Assembly (NCBI GenBank): GCA_016618085.1
Contig: JABLTG010000039.1
Location: 56,945-120,944, forward strand
Reading direction: 5' to 3'
DNA: 64,000 nt
From: Neovahlkampfia damariscottae
Lineage: Eukaryota > Heterolobosea > Selenaionea > Neovahlkampfiida > Neovahlkampfiidae
Shown here piece after piece: positions 9,795-19,313 of this stretch (positions are counted from its first letter, which is position 1; every line of letters begins with the position of its first letter). The translations under genes were made by a program, and so were the position numbers. Under the pieces are notes generated by a model. That model worked only from the letters and a program-made list of their open reading frames with translations. It made no database searches and was not told the origin of the DNA.

Positions 9795-11150
9795 ATGAAT
9801 ACAAACCAAAAGAAATCAACCAACTTCCATTGGTCAATGTTTTTCCGTTTTTTCTGCGGCTTAGTTTTGCTCAACAGTTTTTTCTTTTTGGTTTTTAGTC
9901 AGACAGAGTATCCAAAAGAATATCACCACATACTTTCTGCAGCAGTCGCACAAAATTTATGTTCTTCAATTTTTATCAGCAAAAGAGAATTTTCAACAAC
10001 ACCACCTTTCATAGAGGATTTATCAGATGGTCCAGGATATTACTCAACAATTAAAGTAGATAAGAAACAACAATTTGTTATCGCAACATCCATCAAATAT
10101 CCAGAAATTCAAAAAACATCAAAATACATCGATAACTATCGTGGATGCACAATTATCAGAGAAGATTTGTCCACCTTTAAAAAACGAGTGTTTCCACTAA
10201 AAAGAAATAAAAAAAATAAAAAAACAATGAACATTCAAATTGAAAAAAATTCAGAAATTGAGAAAATAATCAATGAAGAATTCCAAAATGAAAAAATCAA
10301 AACAAGATCAATTATTGTTTATCATAAGAAAAAAATTATTGGTGAGAGATATACAAATGAATTTACAAAAAATACTCGTCAATTCGTTTGGTCAATTACA
10401 AAATCAATCACAAATTTGTTATTTGGTGTTGCAATTCATCAAAAAAAATTGAAACTTGAAGACAAAATATCCGCACCTGAATGGTCACCAAATGATGAAA
10501 GAAATCAAATGACAGTATTAGATGTTTTGAAAATGGCTTCTTCATTGAATTTTACAGAAAAATATGGATATAAATCAGATCCAGCAAAATTGGTTTATAA
10601 TTCAACTTCAATGGCAAGTTTTGCATCCAAAAAGAATTTGAAAAATAAACCAGGAACTTTATGGAATTATAGTACTGGTGATTCAAGTATTTTATCAAGA
10701 AAATTGAGAAGTTGTTTCAAATCTGATGAAGAATATTGGAGATTTCCACGCGAACAGTTATTTGATAAAATTGGAATTACTGAAGGTTCATTGATCAATG
10801 TTGATTCAAGTTTGACTTTTGCTGGAGGTGTATTTGGTTATTTTACACCACGAGATTTGTTAAAAATTGGTATATTCTTGTTGAATGATGGAATAGTTGA
10901 AGAAGAAAGAATTTTACCTGATTATTGGATAAAATTGACATCAACACCGACTGAAGTCTCTAGAGGATTCTATGGATTACATTTTTGGGTCAGAAGAGAA
11001 CTTCCAAAAAACTGTTTTGTTGCAGTTGGCTGGAGAAAACAATTGATTTTGATTTGTCCAAATTTAGATTTGATTGTGATTCGTCAAGGACTCACAGATA
11101 TATTTTGGAATGAAATAACATTCTTTAGAAAGATTTTAAACGCAATTTAA
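9795..11150 (+). CDS. Secreted or membrane serine hydrolase, beta-lactamase (class C) family
   Basis: A single exon of about 450 residues with a hydrophobic N-terminal segment (FFCGLVLLNSFFFLVFSQ) that acts as a signal peptide or anchor. The class C beta-lactamase/NylB-type nucleophile motif SxxK is seen as WSITKS near residue 200. A Tyr-containing second motif (NYSTGD) follows near residue 292. These enzymes hydrolyse amides or esters; the substrate is unknown. An alternative ATG at 9837 sits just after an ATTGGTCA element and would give a cleaner signal peptide, so the true start may be there. Confidence 0.75.
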   Translation: MNTNQKKSTNFHWSMFFRFFCGLVLLNSFFFLVFSQTEYPKEYHHILSAAVAQNLCSSIFISKREFSTTPPFIEDLSDGPGYYSTIKVDKKQQFVIATSIKYPEIQKTSKYIDNYRGCTIIREDLSTFKKRVFPLKRNKKNKKTMNIQIEKNSEIEKIINEEFQNEKIKTRSIIVYHKKKIIGERYTNEFTKNTRQFVWSITKSITNLLFGVAIHQKKLKLEDKISAPEWSPNDERNQMTVLDVLKMASSLNFTEKYGYKSDPAKLVYNSTSMASFASKKNLKNKPGTLWNYSTGDSSILSRKLRSCFKSDEEYWRFPREQLFDKIGITEGSLINVDSSLTFAGGVFGYFTPRDLLKIGIFLLNDGIVEEERILPDYWIKLTSTPTEVSRGFYGLHFWVRRELPKNCFVAVGWRKQLILICPNLDLIVIRQGLTDIFWNEITFFRKILNAI

Positions 11151-11164
11151 TAAATTTTATTTTT

Positions 11165-11709
11165 TCATCCCCAAACACAATTCGATGGTATTGGATAAGA
11201 TTTAGAAGCTATTAGAATAAAATCAATGAAAGGCCAAATAAAAAAACAACCAAAATAACAAAAAGTACAACATAACTCAAAAACCATATTTCCAATTGCA
11301 AGTAAATAAACTCCGAAATATAAAAAATCATCATCATCATAATATTCATTTCTTTCAATGGCCATTTTTTTGATATCAAAACAAGCAGCTGATAATCCAA
11401 TAGTCATTGATATAGAATAAAGTGAACAGATAATTAAACTTACAAAAATTATACATTTTGCTAATCCACCAACAATATCACCTCTTGAGGAAATTAAATT
11501 ATTTTTTTGTTTTACAAATAAAAACGGTCAAATCCAAGTGATCCTAAAAACAGTGAAAACATAGTGGCTGTTGTATGATCAAAAACACAAGTTGAATTTT
11601 GTGATAAACTATCAAACTGTATTGTTGTATATTCTGGAAGTTTAATACTCTCGGAAAAAGTTCTCATGAAACATAAAAAAAATAAAAAGAGAATCAACTT
11701 CTGGTGCAT
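11165..11709 (-). CDS. TM2-domain membrane protein
   Basis: Two exons with a 32-nt intron at 11484-11515. There is an N-terminal signal peptide (LILFLFFLCFMRTFS), a short lumenal part, then a TM2-type hairpin. Its first helix ends SLFLGSLGFDRFYLGD, which continues across the splice junction into IVGGLAKCIIF. A final helix reads FIWPFIDFILIAS. The insert between the helices is longer than in usual TM2 domains and contains DDDD. TM2 proteins are small membrane proteins of unclear function. Confidence 0.75.
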
Positions 11710-11774
11710 GAGATACCTGATGTTTGAGGGTGTCAGATGATTGGTTAAAAAATAATTAGAAATATGAACAAGAA

Positions 11775-13449
11775 TTAAAAAGGGAATTTCATTTCAGTAG
11801 CGTTTTTTTGAATTCTATGAGATGCATTTAAAACTAAATCATCATCAAATAAACGACCAACAACTTGTAATCCAATAGGTAAATTATCTTTGGTAAAGCC
11901 AATTGGAACTGAAGATGCAGGTTGTCTTGTCAAATTAAAGAAATAAGTGAAAGGTGTCCAATGTTGCCATGTTTTTGGATCACCTTCTTTCAGTCCATAA
12001 ATATTATCATCTGGATAATCCATACCAGCATCAAAAGCAGGTAAAGGTAACTTGAAAAAGAAGATCAATTAAAATTTAAATTACGGTTGGAGTTAATAAT
12101 AAATCATATTTTTCATGAAATTTGTTCATAATTACACCTAATTCATATCTTGAATTTTCTGCTTTGATATAATCAATTGAAGTATATTCAAATCCTTTTC
12201 TAACAAAATTTTGAAGTCCTTCATCAATATCATCATTTGTAAGTTGATTAAGTTCATATGTTCTTGCGCATCCAGACATCCAAATTGTATTGAAAATTTC
12301 TTCAATTTTGAAATTTGAAATATCAGGGAATGCTTCTGTCATTGTGATTCCTTCAACTTTTTGTATTTTTTGAATTGTTGATTTGAATGATTCAAGGATT
12401 TCAGGATGAACATTTACCCTAATATTTCATTAAAATATAGATTTTTCTTACATTCCATTGAAATCAAATGAATAAGCAATTTTCAAATTTTTCAAAGGTT
12501 TGTTGAGATTTGTCAAGTAATTAATATCAATTTTATGTCTAACTGAATGCCAGTCATTATTATCTTGTTTTCCAATGATATTTAAAGCCAATGCACAATC
12601 TTCAATTGTTCTAGCCATAGGACCACTTTCAAAATTTTATGTTAAAATGAATTATTCCTTTACGTGGTTGCAAGAGTACCAAATCTTGAAATACAATGAC
12701 CAACTAAAGAATGAGTTGGTTTTATTGTTGAAATTCCAGAGAAACCTGCTGGAATTCTTACAGAACCACCTTTAAAAAATAACAGTTAAAAATTTGAAAG
12801 TTTGTTTACCACCATCAGTTCCCATTGAAAGTGAACCCATTCCTAAACCTACAGCTGCACTACAACCTCCTGATGATCCACCTGATGTTTTAGTGAAATT
12901 AAATGGATTTGTTGTGTTTCCAGAAACAGGTGAATCTGTGACACCTTTCCAACCAAACATTGGTGAAGTTGTTTTACCAAAAATAATTGCACCACTTTCT
13001 CTTAATCTTTTAACACCTTTTGAAAGTTAAAAAAGATAATGATTAATACATGGATGATCGATTTCAGATGGTTTTGTTCCTAAAAACTTTTTGTTTCCAT
13101 AAAATATTTGAAATCCTGTTGTTTTTGTTTAGATTTTGTTTTTTTTTACCTTTGACTGTTAACAAATCTTTGATTGAGACTAGAAGTCCGTCTAATTCGC
13201 CAACTGGTTTTCCTTGGGACCATCTTTCTTCTGATTCTTTTGCTTGTTGTAAAATAATTTTTTCTTCATCCACAAACGTAAACGCGTTTACCTTTTTGTC
13301 CATTTCTTTGATTCTGAAGAATTAATCACTTGACGTTTTTACCTTGAAAGTACAGACATAGCCACATCAACAGGAGACAATTCCTTTGATTTGAATAATT
13401 TAAGACATTCGACACTAGTTAATCTCCAGAGGTTTTGTTGTTCAGACAT
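11775..13449 (-). CDS. Amidase-signature hydrolase
   Basis: About eight exons, all joined by introns of roughly 29-45 nt. The amidase signature triad is present: Lys in LLVSIKDLL (about residue 80), the Ser-rich motif KTSGGSSGGCSAAVG with the cis-Ser, and the nucleophile region GTDGGGSVRIPAGFSG. The C-terminal QPASSVPIGF...LPIGLQVVG is typical of the family. These enzymes hydrolyse carboxylic or fatty amides (FAAH-like). There is no signal peptide. The start ATG at 13449 is only 2 nt after a CCAATCA element, showing how close this promoter motif can sit. Confidence 0.85.
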
Positions 13450-13451
13450 AA

Positions 13452-13458
13452 TGATTGG
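13452..13458 (-). promoter_or_regulatory. CCAATCA promoter element at the amidase start
   Basis: TGATTGG on the plus strand gives CCAATCA on the minus strand, 2 nt before the amidase ATG. The motif therefore must lie at or inside the transcription start region here. Confidence 0.5.
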
Positions 13459-13546
13459 ATGAGAAAATTCGGTTGAATTGATAAAATCTACTGAAAACAG
13501 TAACCTTTCTTGTGATATCGAAATAATTTCGCAGTTTGTCAACAAA

Positions 13547-13619
13547 TCCTCCATGGCGCAGTCGGTAGCGCGTTAGGCTGTTAACCTACAGGTCCTTGGT
13601 TCGAACCCAAGTGGAGGAG
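13547..13619 (+). tRNA. tRNA-Asn (GTT), copy 2
   Basis: The same 73-nt sequence as copy 1 but on the plus strand, again followed by GTTCTTTTTT. It is divergent from the amidase gene and faces copy 3. Confidence 0.95.
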
Positions 13620-13640
13620 TTCTTTTTTGTTAGGCAGAAG

Positions 13641-13877
13641 ATGGAAACAATAATTGAACGATTATTTAATGAAGTTAAAACAACTATAAAATCAAATGCA
13701 AAGGGATATCAAAAAATACATGAAACATCAATTAAAGTGTAAAATTCTATTCTTGAAGAAGTTAAAACTAGATTCTCTACTGATAAAACTATTCGTACTA
13801 ATAAATTGATTATTTTAACTGAAAATTTACAGAAAGATCGTGAAGTATTGAAGGAAAGTAACTTGACTTCATCATAA
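13641..13877 (+). pseudogene. Small helical-protein remnant with one in-frame stop
   Basis: An ATG 21 bp after tRNA copy 2 opens a 78-codon frame (METIIERLFNEVKTTIKSNA...) that is interrupted by TAA at 13740 and continues to a second TAA at 13875. Residues on both sides are coding-like and amphipathic (ILEEVKTRF, LTENLQKDREVLKE). No family is recognised. It could instead be two short pieces of a degraded gene. Confidence 0.4.
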
Positions 13878-13936
13878 GTCATAACAAAAAAGGTTAGATC
13901 ATTGAATATATCCAAACATAATCCAACCAAAAAGAT

Positions 13937-14009
13937 CTCCTCCACTTGGGTTCGAACCAAGGACCTGTAGGTTAACAGCCTAACGCGCTACCGACTGCGC
14001 CATGGAGGA
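13937..14009 (-). tRNA. tRNA-Asn (GTT), copy 3
   Basis: The same 73-nt sequence on the minus strand, 317 bp from copy 2 and inverted relative to it. The downstream flank is GATCTTTTTGG rather than GTTCTTTTTT, so its terminator is weaker. Confidence 0.95.
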
Positions 14010-14123
14010 TTTGGATATCCAATAATAACTCTAACTTGTAGAGGAATATGGCAAAATGATGGAGGATAATTATTTCTTTCCACGACATCAGAGACAGTTT
14101 GTTGAGATAACTAAAATAATTTA

Positions 14124-15891
14124 TTACCATCTCCATGAACGACGTTTTCTAGTTTGACAATATGTACCAGAATAAAAGAATGAACAACGACATTTTCCAC
14201 GACTGATATATCCTCTTCCATTGCAAGCCCGTTGTCTAAAATCAATCACATCATTTCTTGGAGCACCAGAATATTTTGCAACACCAATATATCTTGGCGT
14301 GAATTGAGTGGTCGGTCTATGATTAAGAAATTGCCCAGATCCATAAGAAGTACCATATCCAGCTTTGATATAACCACCTTGGAATGTTACCCAAACTTGA
14401 GTTGGTCCTGTTCTTGTTCCAGTAGAAACAAATGCGATTTGTTTTAAGCCAGTTATTTTTCCATTATACCATTTTCCATATCCAAGATAGGATTTTTTAT
14501 TTCCCCAGCCATTAAAAACCAAAAAGTAAACAGAAGCACCGTTTGATCTGGATGAACTTAACATAACATATGTATCATATGAACCCATTTCAAATTGCAT
14601 CATATAATTTGCTTTGTATTCAATAGGAAATTTTTGTTGATTAATTGGACCTACGTTATAAAAGTTGTATCGACAGCTTCCATCTTTTTGACAGATGCCA
14701 CCATTTGGACATCTACATGGGCAGTTATTTTTACATTTGTTTTCTAATGCTTCCATATAACGATATTTGAAACCAATATTTGATATGCCAAATGTTGATT
14801 TTACAGTTGATGCTGATTGTGATTTCATAATTTGGAAGAATCTTTGGTAATCCGAGCATAAACAAAAATCTTTTTGTGTTGACATTCCTGAAATGAGACG
14901 AAGGAATTTTTCTTTGAATAATTTCTTTGCTTTTTTCATTAAATCTTTTCTTTGTACTTTATCATCTTTACTGAGTTCAGTTGAGGTTTCCCAGTTGTCT
15001 TCTTCATGTGCAGCATAAGCAGCTGAATCAGCTCTGATTGATGAAGAACTTCCACTTTTAGCTTTTGCTTCAGCATCTCTTTCAAATTTCTCTAAACGAT
15101 ATTGAAGGTGTTTAAAATAATAAGTATTAGATCTACATACATTAACAAATCCTTTAAGTCCGTCTGAAACAAAAATTTAAGTAAGAAAAAAAGTTAACCT
15201 TTGAATTTGTTCAAAACTCTGATGACAGCAATTTTGTTGATTTCTTTTGGAACTTTTGCTGCTACCCATTTTACATATTCATCATCATATTTTGTGTGAG
15301 ATGTGTTTGGTTTTTCTTTTTCAAATTTTGACATTGATTGATGCGTCAAAGATTGAACAACAACTCTGAACATGATTGAAGCATAACTCATTTTTTGATC
15401 TAATCCAGAAAATATATTGTTTTTGCAAACCCTAAGAAAATAAGTTTTTTTTTTGACAATTACCAGTTGTAAGCTGTTTTTTGATCAGAATCCATTTTGA
15501 CAGCATCTGTGAGATCAAAGAAACCACTAGCTTTAGAAGTACAAGTTGGCATAACATCTGAGCATTTGTATTCACAAACATATTTATCCGAACATTTTGA
15601 GTTGTTTAATGCTCTTTTTTTCTCCAAATCTGCTTTCATTTTGGCAACAAGTTTTTTAATCTTTTCCATGATGCTTTTTATTATTGAAGAAAATCCTTCA
15701 GTTTCTACTTCTTCAGTTTCTGCTAAAGAGTTAATGTAGGTTTCAACTGTGTCTTCTTGAGGTTGAACTGCTTCAATGTCTTCCACATCTTCTGATAGAA
15801 CATTTGCTGTTTGCACACAGTCAACTGTCATAGCGTTTGTATAATAAATTATTCCTAAGAGGAAAACAACAAAAAAGAGTTTGAGCTTCAT
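14124..15891 (-). CDS. Secreted EGF-like protein with farnesoic-acid-O-methyltransferase-type domain
   Basis: Three exons join across introns at about 15432-15463 and 15165-15199, giving about 560 residues. The signal peptide is LKLFFVVFLLGIIYYTNA. The N-terminal half is acidic then Lys-rich, with a four-Cys segment (CSDKYVCEYKCSDVMPTC). After an alpha-helical middle comes an EGF-like Cys cluster (CKNNCPCRCPNGGICQ). Next is a beta-rich domain of about 140 residues (NYMMQFEMGSYDTYVMLSSS ... VWVTFQGGYIKAGYG) resembling the Methyltransf_FA ligand-binding fold. A second EGF-like piece (CNGRGYISRGKCRCSFFYSG) ends the protein. It is probably an extracellular adhesion or recognition protein. A TTGATTGG element precedes the start. 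Confidence 0.7.
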
Positions 15892-16078
15892 TAGAAAATT
15901 TTTTTAGCCAATCAAAGCGGCTGACTGACGTTTTATCCAATCATTGAAGGAGGAAAGAAAATTTTTATTTTTTTGAGCAAGGAAATGCACCTTCTGATCA
16001 CTCTCACACCCAAATTTTTACCTCTTTCCCTAACACTTTTTATGAAAAAATATTCATAAATGAAACAAAAAAAAAGAA

Positions 16079-16151
16079 CTCCTCCACTTGGGTTCGAACC
16101 AAGGACCTGTAGGTTAACAGCCTAACGCGCTACCGACTGCGCCATGGAGGA
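16079..16151 (-). tRNA. tRNA-Asn (GTT), copy 4
   Basis: The same 73-nt sequence as copy 1, including the flanks CAAA upstream and GTTCTTTTTT downstream. Confidence 0.95.
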
Positions 16152-16274
16152 TTTGTTGCGATTTTAAGAAACAAAATCCAATCAGTAGATAACAATTCTG
16201 TTAATTTTTTTTAATCTTGCAATTTTTTGTTTCGAATTGAGTTGAAATGTTGGAATTGCTGATACAAAATTTAT

Positions 16275-17402
16275 TCAAAAATCTTCAAACAATGTAGAAT
16301 CGAGTTCATAAGCTTTTCCATAACATTCTTGAGCGTCCTTTTGACACCCAAAATCATCAAAACATTTCCCTAAATTATAGTGATATGTTGCATTTGTTGA
16401 ATCAATCTCAATTGCTTTTTGAAAACTTTCAATTCCATTTTCATATTCTTTCATCAAATCTAAAAAAATTTAATTCGCAAAAAACTTACAATAAACATTT
16501 GCAATGTTAAAATGATAAATTGAGTTCAATGGATTCATTTTAATTGATTTCAGATGAAATTGAATCGAAGATTTGAACTCTTCCAAAAAACAGAGTGCAT
16601 CAGCTTTCTTTGAATAGTATTCAGCATCATTAGAGTTTAATTCAATTGCAGTTTCAAAATCTCTCAAAGCTTCTTCATAGTTCTCCAATTCAATATTCAA
16701 ATTTCCACGATTAAAATAATAAAATGAATCATTTGGATTTAATTCAATTGCCAAATTCATTTCATTTTCAGCTTCTTTAATTTTACCCAATTTCATTAAA
16801 CAATGACTTTTGTTTGAACAAATTCTTGAATCTAGAGGATTATATTTTGAAGCAGAATCAAATTCTTCAATTGCTTCTTTAAATTTTCCAAGTTCTAATA
16901 AAATGTTTCCTTTTAAAAAATAATACTCAAAATTTTCAAAATCTAAATTTATGGCTTCTTGAATTGGTTCCAAAGCTTCTTCAAATTTTCCAATTTCATA
17001 AAAGTTCAAACCTAGTCTGTAAAAAAACTCCGGTTGATTTTTTTCATTTTCTATTGCTTTTTTATAATGATGTATAGATTCTATTTTCCTATTCAAGCTC
17101 ATTAAAATTTTTGCTTTGTTGAAGTGAAAAGATGCATTATTTTGGTTGATAGAAATAGCTTTGTTTATCTCTTCAAGAGCACTTTCATGGTCTTCAAGAT
17201 TTATAAATGCAAATGCTTTTGCTGAAAATATTTCTGGATTTTGGTTTATCTTTAAAGCCTTGTCCAAGTTTTTAATTGCTTCTTGGAAATTTTTTGCATC
17301 AAAATTAGACTTAACATCACGAATATATTTCATGTATGTATCATCTTGGTACAATCTTTTTTGTTTAAAAATTTTATCTGCTGACAAAATGAATCTCTTC
17401 AT
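16275..17402 (-). CDS. TPR repeat protein
   Basis: Two exons joined by a 30-nt intron at 16460-16489 (GTAAGT...TTTTAG). The protein is about 370 residues. From about residue 30 onward it consists of roughly nine or ten 34-residue tetratricopeptide repeats with the G/A-x-x-A and P positions in place (FEEALEPIQEAINLD, YEEALRDFETAIELN). There is no catalytic domain or signal peptide. It is probably an adaptor for protein complexes. The start is 48 bp from the divergent MGN gene and shares one TGATTGG element with it. Confidence 0.8.
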
Positions 17403-17425
17403 TCAAAAATAAAAACAGAACAATC

Positions 17426-17432
17426 TGATTGG
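17426..17432 (+). promoter_or_regulatory. TGATTGG element, shared divergent promoter
   Basis: It sits between the TPR gene start (17402, minus) and the MGN gene start (17451, plus), 18 bp before the latter, and is the only such motif in the 48-bp gap. Confidence 0.5.
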
Positions 17433-17450
17433 ACAAATTCACAAAGCAAC

Positions 17451-18617
17451 ATGGGCAATGTTACAGCAATTGGATCAGACCTTACACTTGATGTAGCTGA
17501 ATCAATAATAGATAAATTTGATTCTGGAAAATCAACAAATCCAGTCAAAAAATTTGAAAATGAGTTAAAACAACTTGAACAAAAGTCAAAACTTTATTAT
17601 GAAAAAACTAAACTTCCATCACAAAAAATACAAAAATTTTCGTTTTTTCCTTTCATATTTGAACGTCCAAATTCTCTAACTATGAAAATAATCAACATGG
17701 TCAACAAAGAAACATGGTTTGTTATTTTTGAAAAAGTACAAAGTTCAAAGTTTATCAATTTTTTTGAAGATGATTTAGTTTTATATGTTCACCAAGGTAA
17801 TGATTCATCTGTTTCAATATTTGAACTTGAGATTCAAAAATCTGATCAAGATTCACTTGAAATTAATGATAAAACATATTTAGCTAAAAAAGTATCACAA
17901 GAATTCCCTTTACAGGATGAAAATATTTATTTTCGTTTTTTTAGATTTAACAAAAATCTTGCAATTTCCAGTGATGAAGGCTTAAAGATGTATGATGAAA
18001 AAACTGGCGAATTATTGAGCTATGATTTGGAAATATCTGGAAGGGTCATTCCAACTTTGAATGAAGAGTATCTCTACCTTCCAGCAATGTATTGGTATAA
18101 TATGGGATTGAATGAGATGACCACACTCAAAAAGATCAAAAATGACGAATTTAGAAACACTATGATTGGATTTCAAACAATTTCTAACAATGGTGAATAT
18201 TTGTTGAAGGTTGATTATGGGGCATCGATTATCAAAGTTTATCAAATGTCAATGATGAAAACTGACTTGAATTCTCTATTCAAGAAATCTATCATTGAAT
18301 TTTCTTTGATCAATAATATTGTCAATGTTAACTTCTCATATGATTCAAATTATGTTATTGTTATTTGTTGGATGGATTCAAGTTGCGAAAATTATGAACT
18401 TTTTATTTTTTCAATTGAAGAAAAAAAATTTGTTCTCTATGTTCCTGATTCGAAAGAAGAAGATTTTTTTTCTTATGAAAATTATTTATTTCTTGGGAAT
18501 ACATGTGATGATGATGAAATTAACGCAAAATATATGATGAAGTTACATATTCCTGATCACAAAATCAAATCAATTAAAAATGATCATTTTAGAGATTTGC
18601 AATTTAAATTTGAGTAA
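17451..18617 (+). CDS. N-myristoylation-type beta-propeller-like protein, paralogue A
   Basis: A single exon of 388 residues. It begins MGNVTAIGSD, with Gly2 and a small residue at position 6, which fits an N-myristoylation signal. A short coiled-coil-like stretch follows (KKFENELKQLEQKSKLYYE). The rest is beta-rich, with WD/propeller-like strands (LAISSDEGLKMYDEKTGELL, VNFSYDSNYVIVICW, ELFIFSIEEKKFVLYVPD). The family is unrecognised. It is a tandem duplicate of the gene at 19314-20444 (about 40-45% identical by eye), and the Fanzor fragment lies between them. Confidence 0.75.
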   Translation: MGNVTAIGSDLTLDVAESIIDKFDSGKSTNPVKKFENELKQLEQKSKLYYEKTKLPSQKIQKFSFFPFIFERPNSLTMKIINMVNKETWFVIFEKVQSSKFINFFEDDLVLYVHQGNDSSVSIFELEIQKSDQDSLEINDKTYLAKKVSQEFPLQDENIYFRFFRFNKNLAISSDEGLKMYDEKTGELLSYDLEISGRVIPTLNEEYLYLPAMYWYNMGLNEMTTLKKIKNDEFRNTMIGFQTISNNGEYLLKVDYGASIIKVYQMSMMKTDLNSLFKKSIIEFSLINNIVNVNFSYDSNYVIVICWMDSSCENYELFIFSIEEKKFVLYVPDSKEEDFFSYENYLFLGNTCDDDEINAKYMMKLHIPDHKIKSIKNDHFRDLQFKFE

Positions 18618-18681
18618 AGATTCGATTTGTAAAAGTGAAATTTTGAATATTTTGATTTCTTTATTTCATTTAAATGTATCT

Positions 18682-18790
18682 GCTATCTTAAAACTGACTT
18701 TTCTGTTCATTCTGATTAATCAAGGTTTCTTTTGGGATAGGACCGTCGCCAGCAGTACTGGCAGTTTTTGGATTTCCAATAAAATTTTGT
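18682..18790 (-). ncRNA. Candidate guide-RNA scaffold at the 3' end of Fanzor copy 1
   Basis: This overlaps the last codons of the nuclease fragment and ends where homology to copy 2 ends (GTCAGTTTTAAGATAGC on the minus strand). It contains the hairpin GCCAG/CTGGC with loop cagta (18748-18762, plus-strand coordinates) inside a GC-rich patch that stands out in an AT-rich window. TnpB and Fanzor guide RNAs overlap the 3' end of the gene, so this is the expected place. There is no transcript evidence. Confidence 0.35.
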
Positions 18791-19092
18791 ATATTCATCA
18801 GAAATATATTTCTTGCTCCATTATAATCTCTTGGAAGAGAAAAATTACAATATTTACAATTGAAATGATCTTTTTTTCCAAGTTTCCAATCTATTTTTCC
18901 ACATGATCCACATGTACAACTGGTATAATGTTCTGAAACTTCATGTACTTGAACAGAATCTTTTTGAGCAAGATGTTTTAGTGTTTGACGAAATTGAAAA
19001 TGAGACCAATGAAGCATTTTTCTCACTGTTGTACTATGAATTTTTCTTTCCCATTTTTTAATCATTCCTTTGACTGGAAATTTTGAAATCAA
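18688..19092 (-). pseudogene. Fanzor/TnpB RNA-guided nuclease, C-terminal fragment (copy 1)
   Basis: The frame holds the last 130-145 residues of a TnpB-superfamily nuclease. Seen in order: LISKFPVKGMIKKW (the RuvC-II strand region), TVRKMLHWSHFQFRQTL, VHEVSEHYTS, a zinc ribbon with CGSCG and CKYC, then LPRDYNGARNIFL with the RuvC-III Asp. The tail TASTAGDGPIPKETL recalls bacterial TnpB ends. The usual RuvC-II Glu position holds Ser, and the Glu of SEHYTS matches the alternative catalytic Glu described for Fanzors. Upstream, the frame hits TAG at about 19126 and no N-terminal half is readable, so this copy is probably dead or its exons are hidden. A full protein would be 400-700 residues. The listed start is only the open segment; there is no credible ATG. 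Confidence 0.8.
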
Positions 19093-19127
19093 AATTTCAT
19101 CATTCGAGATCTTTTTCAGTATTTTCT

Positions 19128-19157
19128 AGTTGAACAAAAGGTCTTTTTTGTTCAACT
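19128..19157. repeat. 12-bp hairpin upstream of Fanzor copy 1
   Basis: AGTTGAACAAAA (19128-19139) and its exact reverse complement (19146-19157) flank a 6-nt loop. It sits just beyond the recognisable nuclease frame. Confidence 0.6.
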
Positions 19158-19258
19158 TGAACAACTTCAAGTAAAAATAACTGGCAAAATTAAATCTAAT
19201 TGACCACTTTTATCACAATAACCATCAATTCATTAGCCGTTAATCTTGAAAAACAAAA

Positions 19259-19265
19259 TGATTGG
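19259..19265 (+). promoter_or_regulatory. TGATTGG promoter element
   Basis: It lies 48 bp upstream of the ATG of paralogue B (19314). Confidence 0.45.
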
Positions 19266-19313
19266 TTATTTTGATTGTGGATATTCTTAGCACAACTTCA
19301 CATCAATTGCAAG

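Larger units (their letters stand above)
18682..19110 (-). mobile_element. Fanzor/TnpB element remnant, copy 1
   Basis: The segment is about 96-98% identical to 63551-64000 by eye, with the same left boundary (GCTATCTTAAAACTGAC). It is inserted between two tandem paralogous genes. The flank outside the boundary differs from that of copy 2. How far the element extends to the right cannot be judged, because copy 2 is cut by the window edge. Confidence 0.75.

Noticed and set aside
13709-13960. Minus frame beginning MVRTQVEE
   Set aside because: Its start is the antisense of tRNA-Asn copy 3; the same MVRTQVEE string appears antisense to copy 1 (9694), so it is a tRNA artefact.
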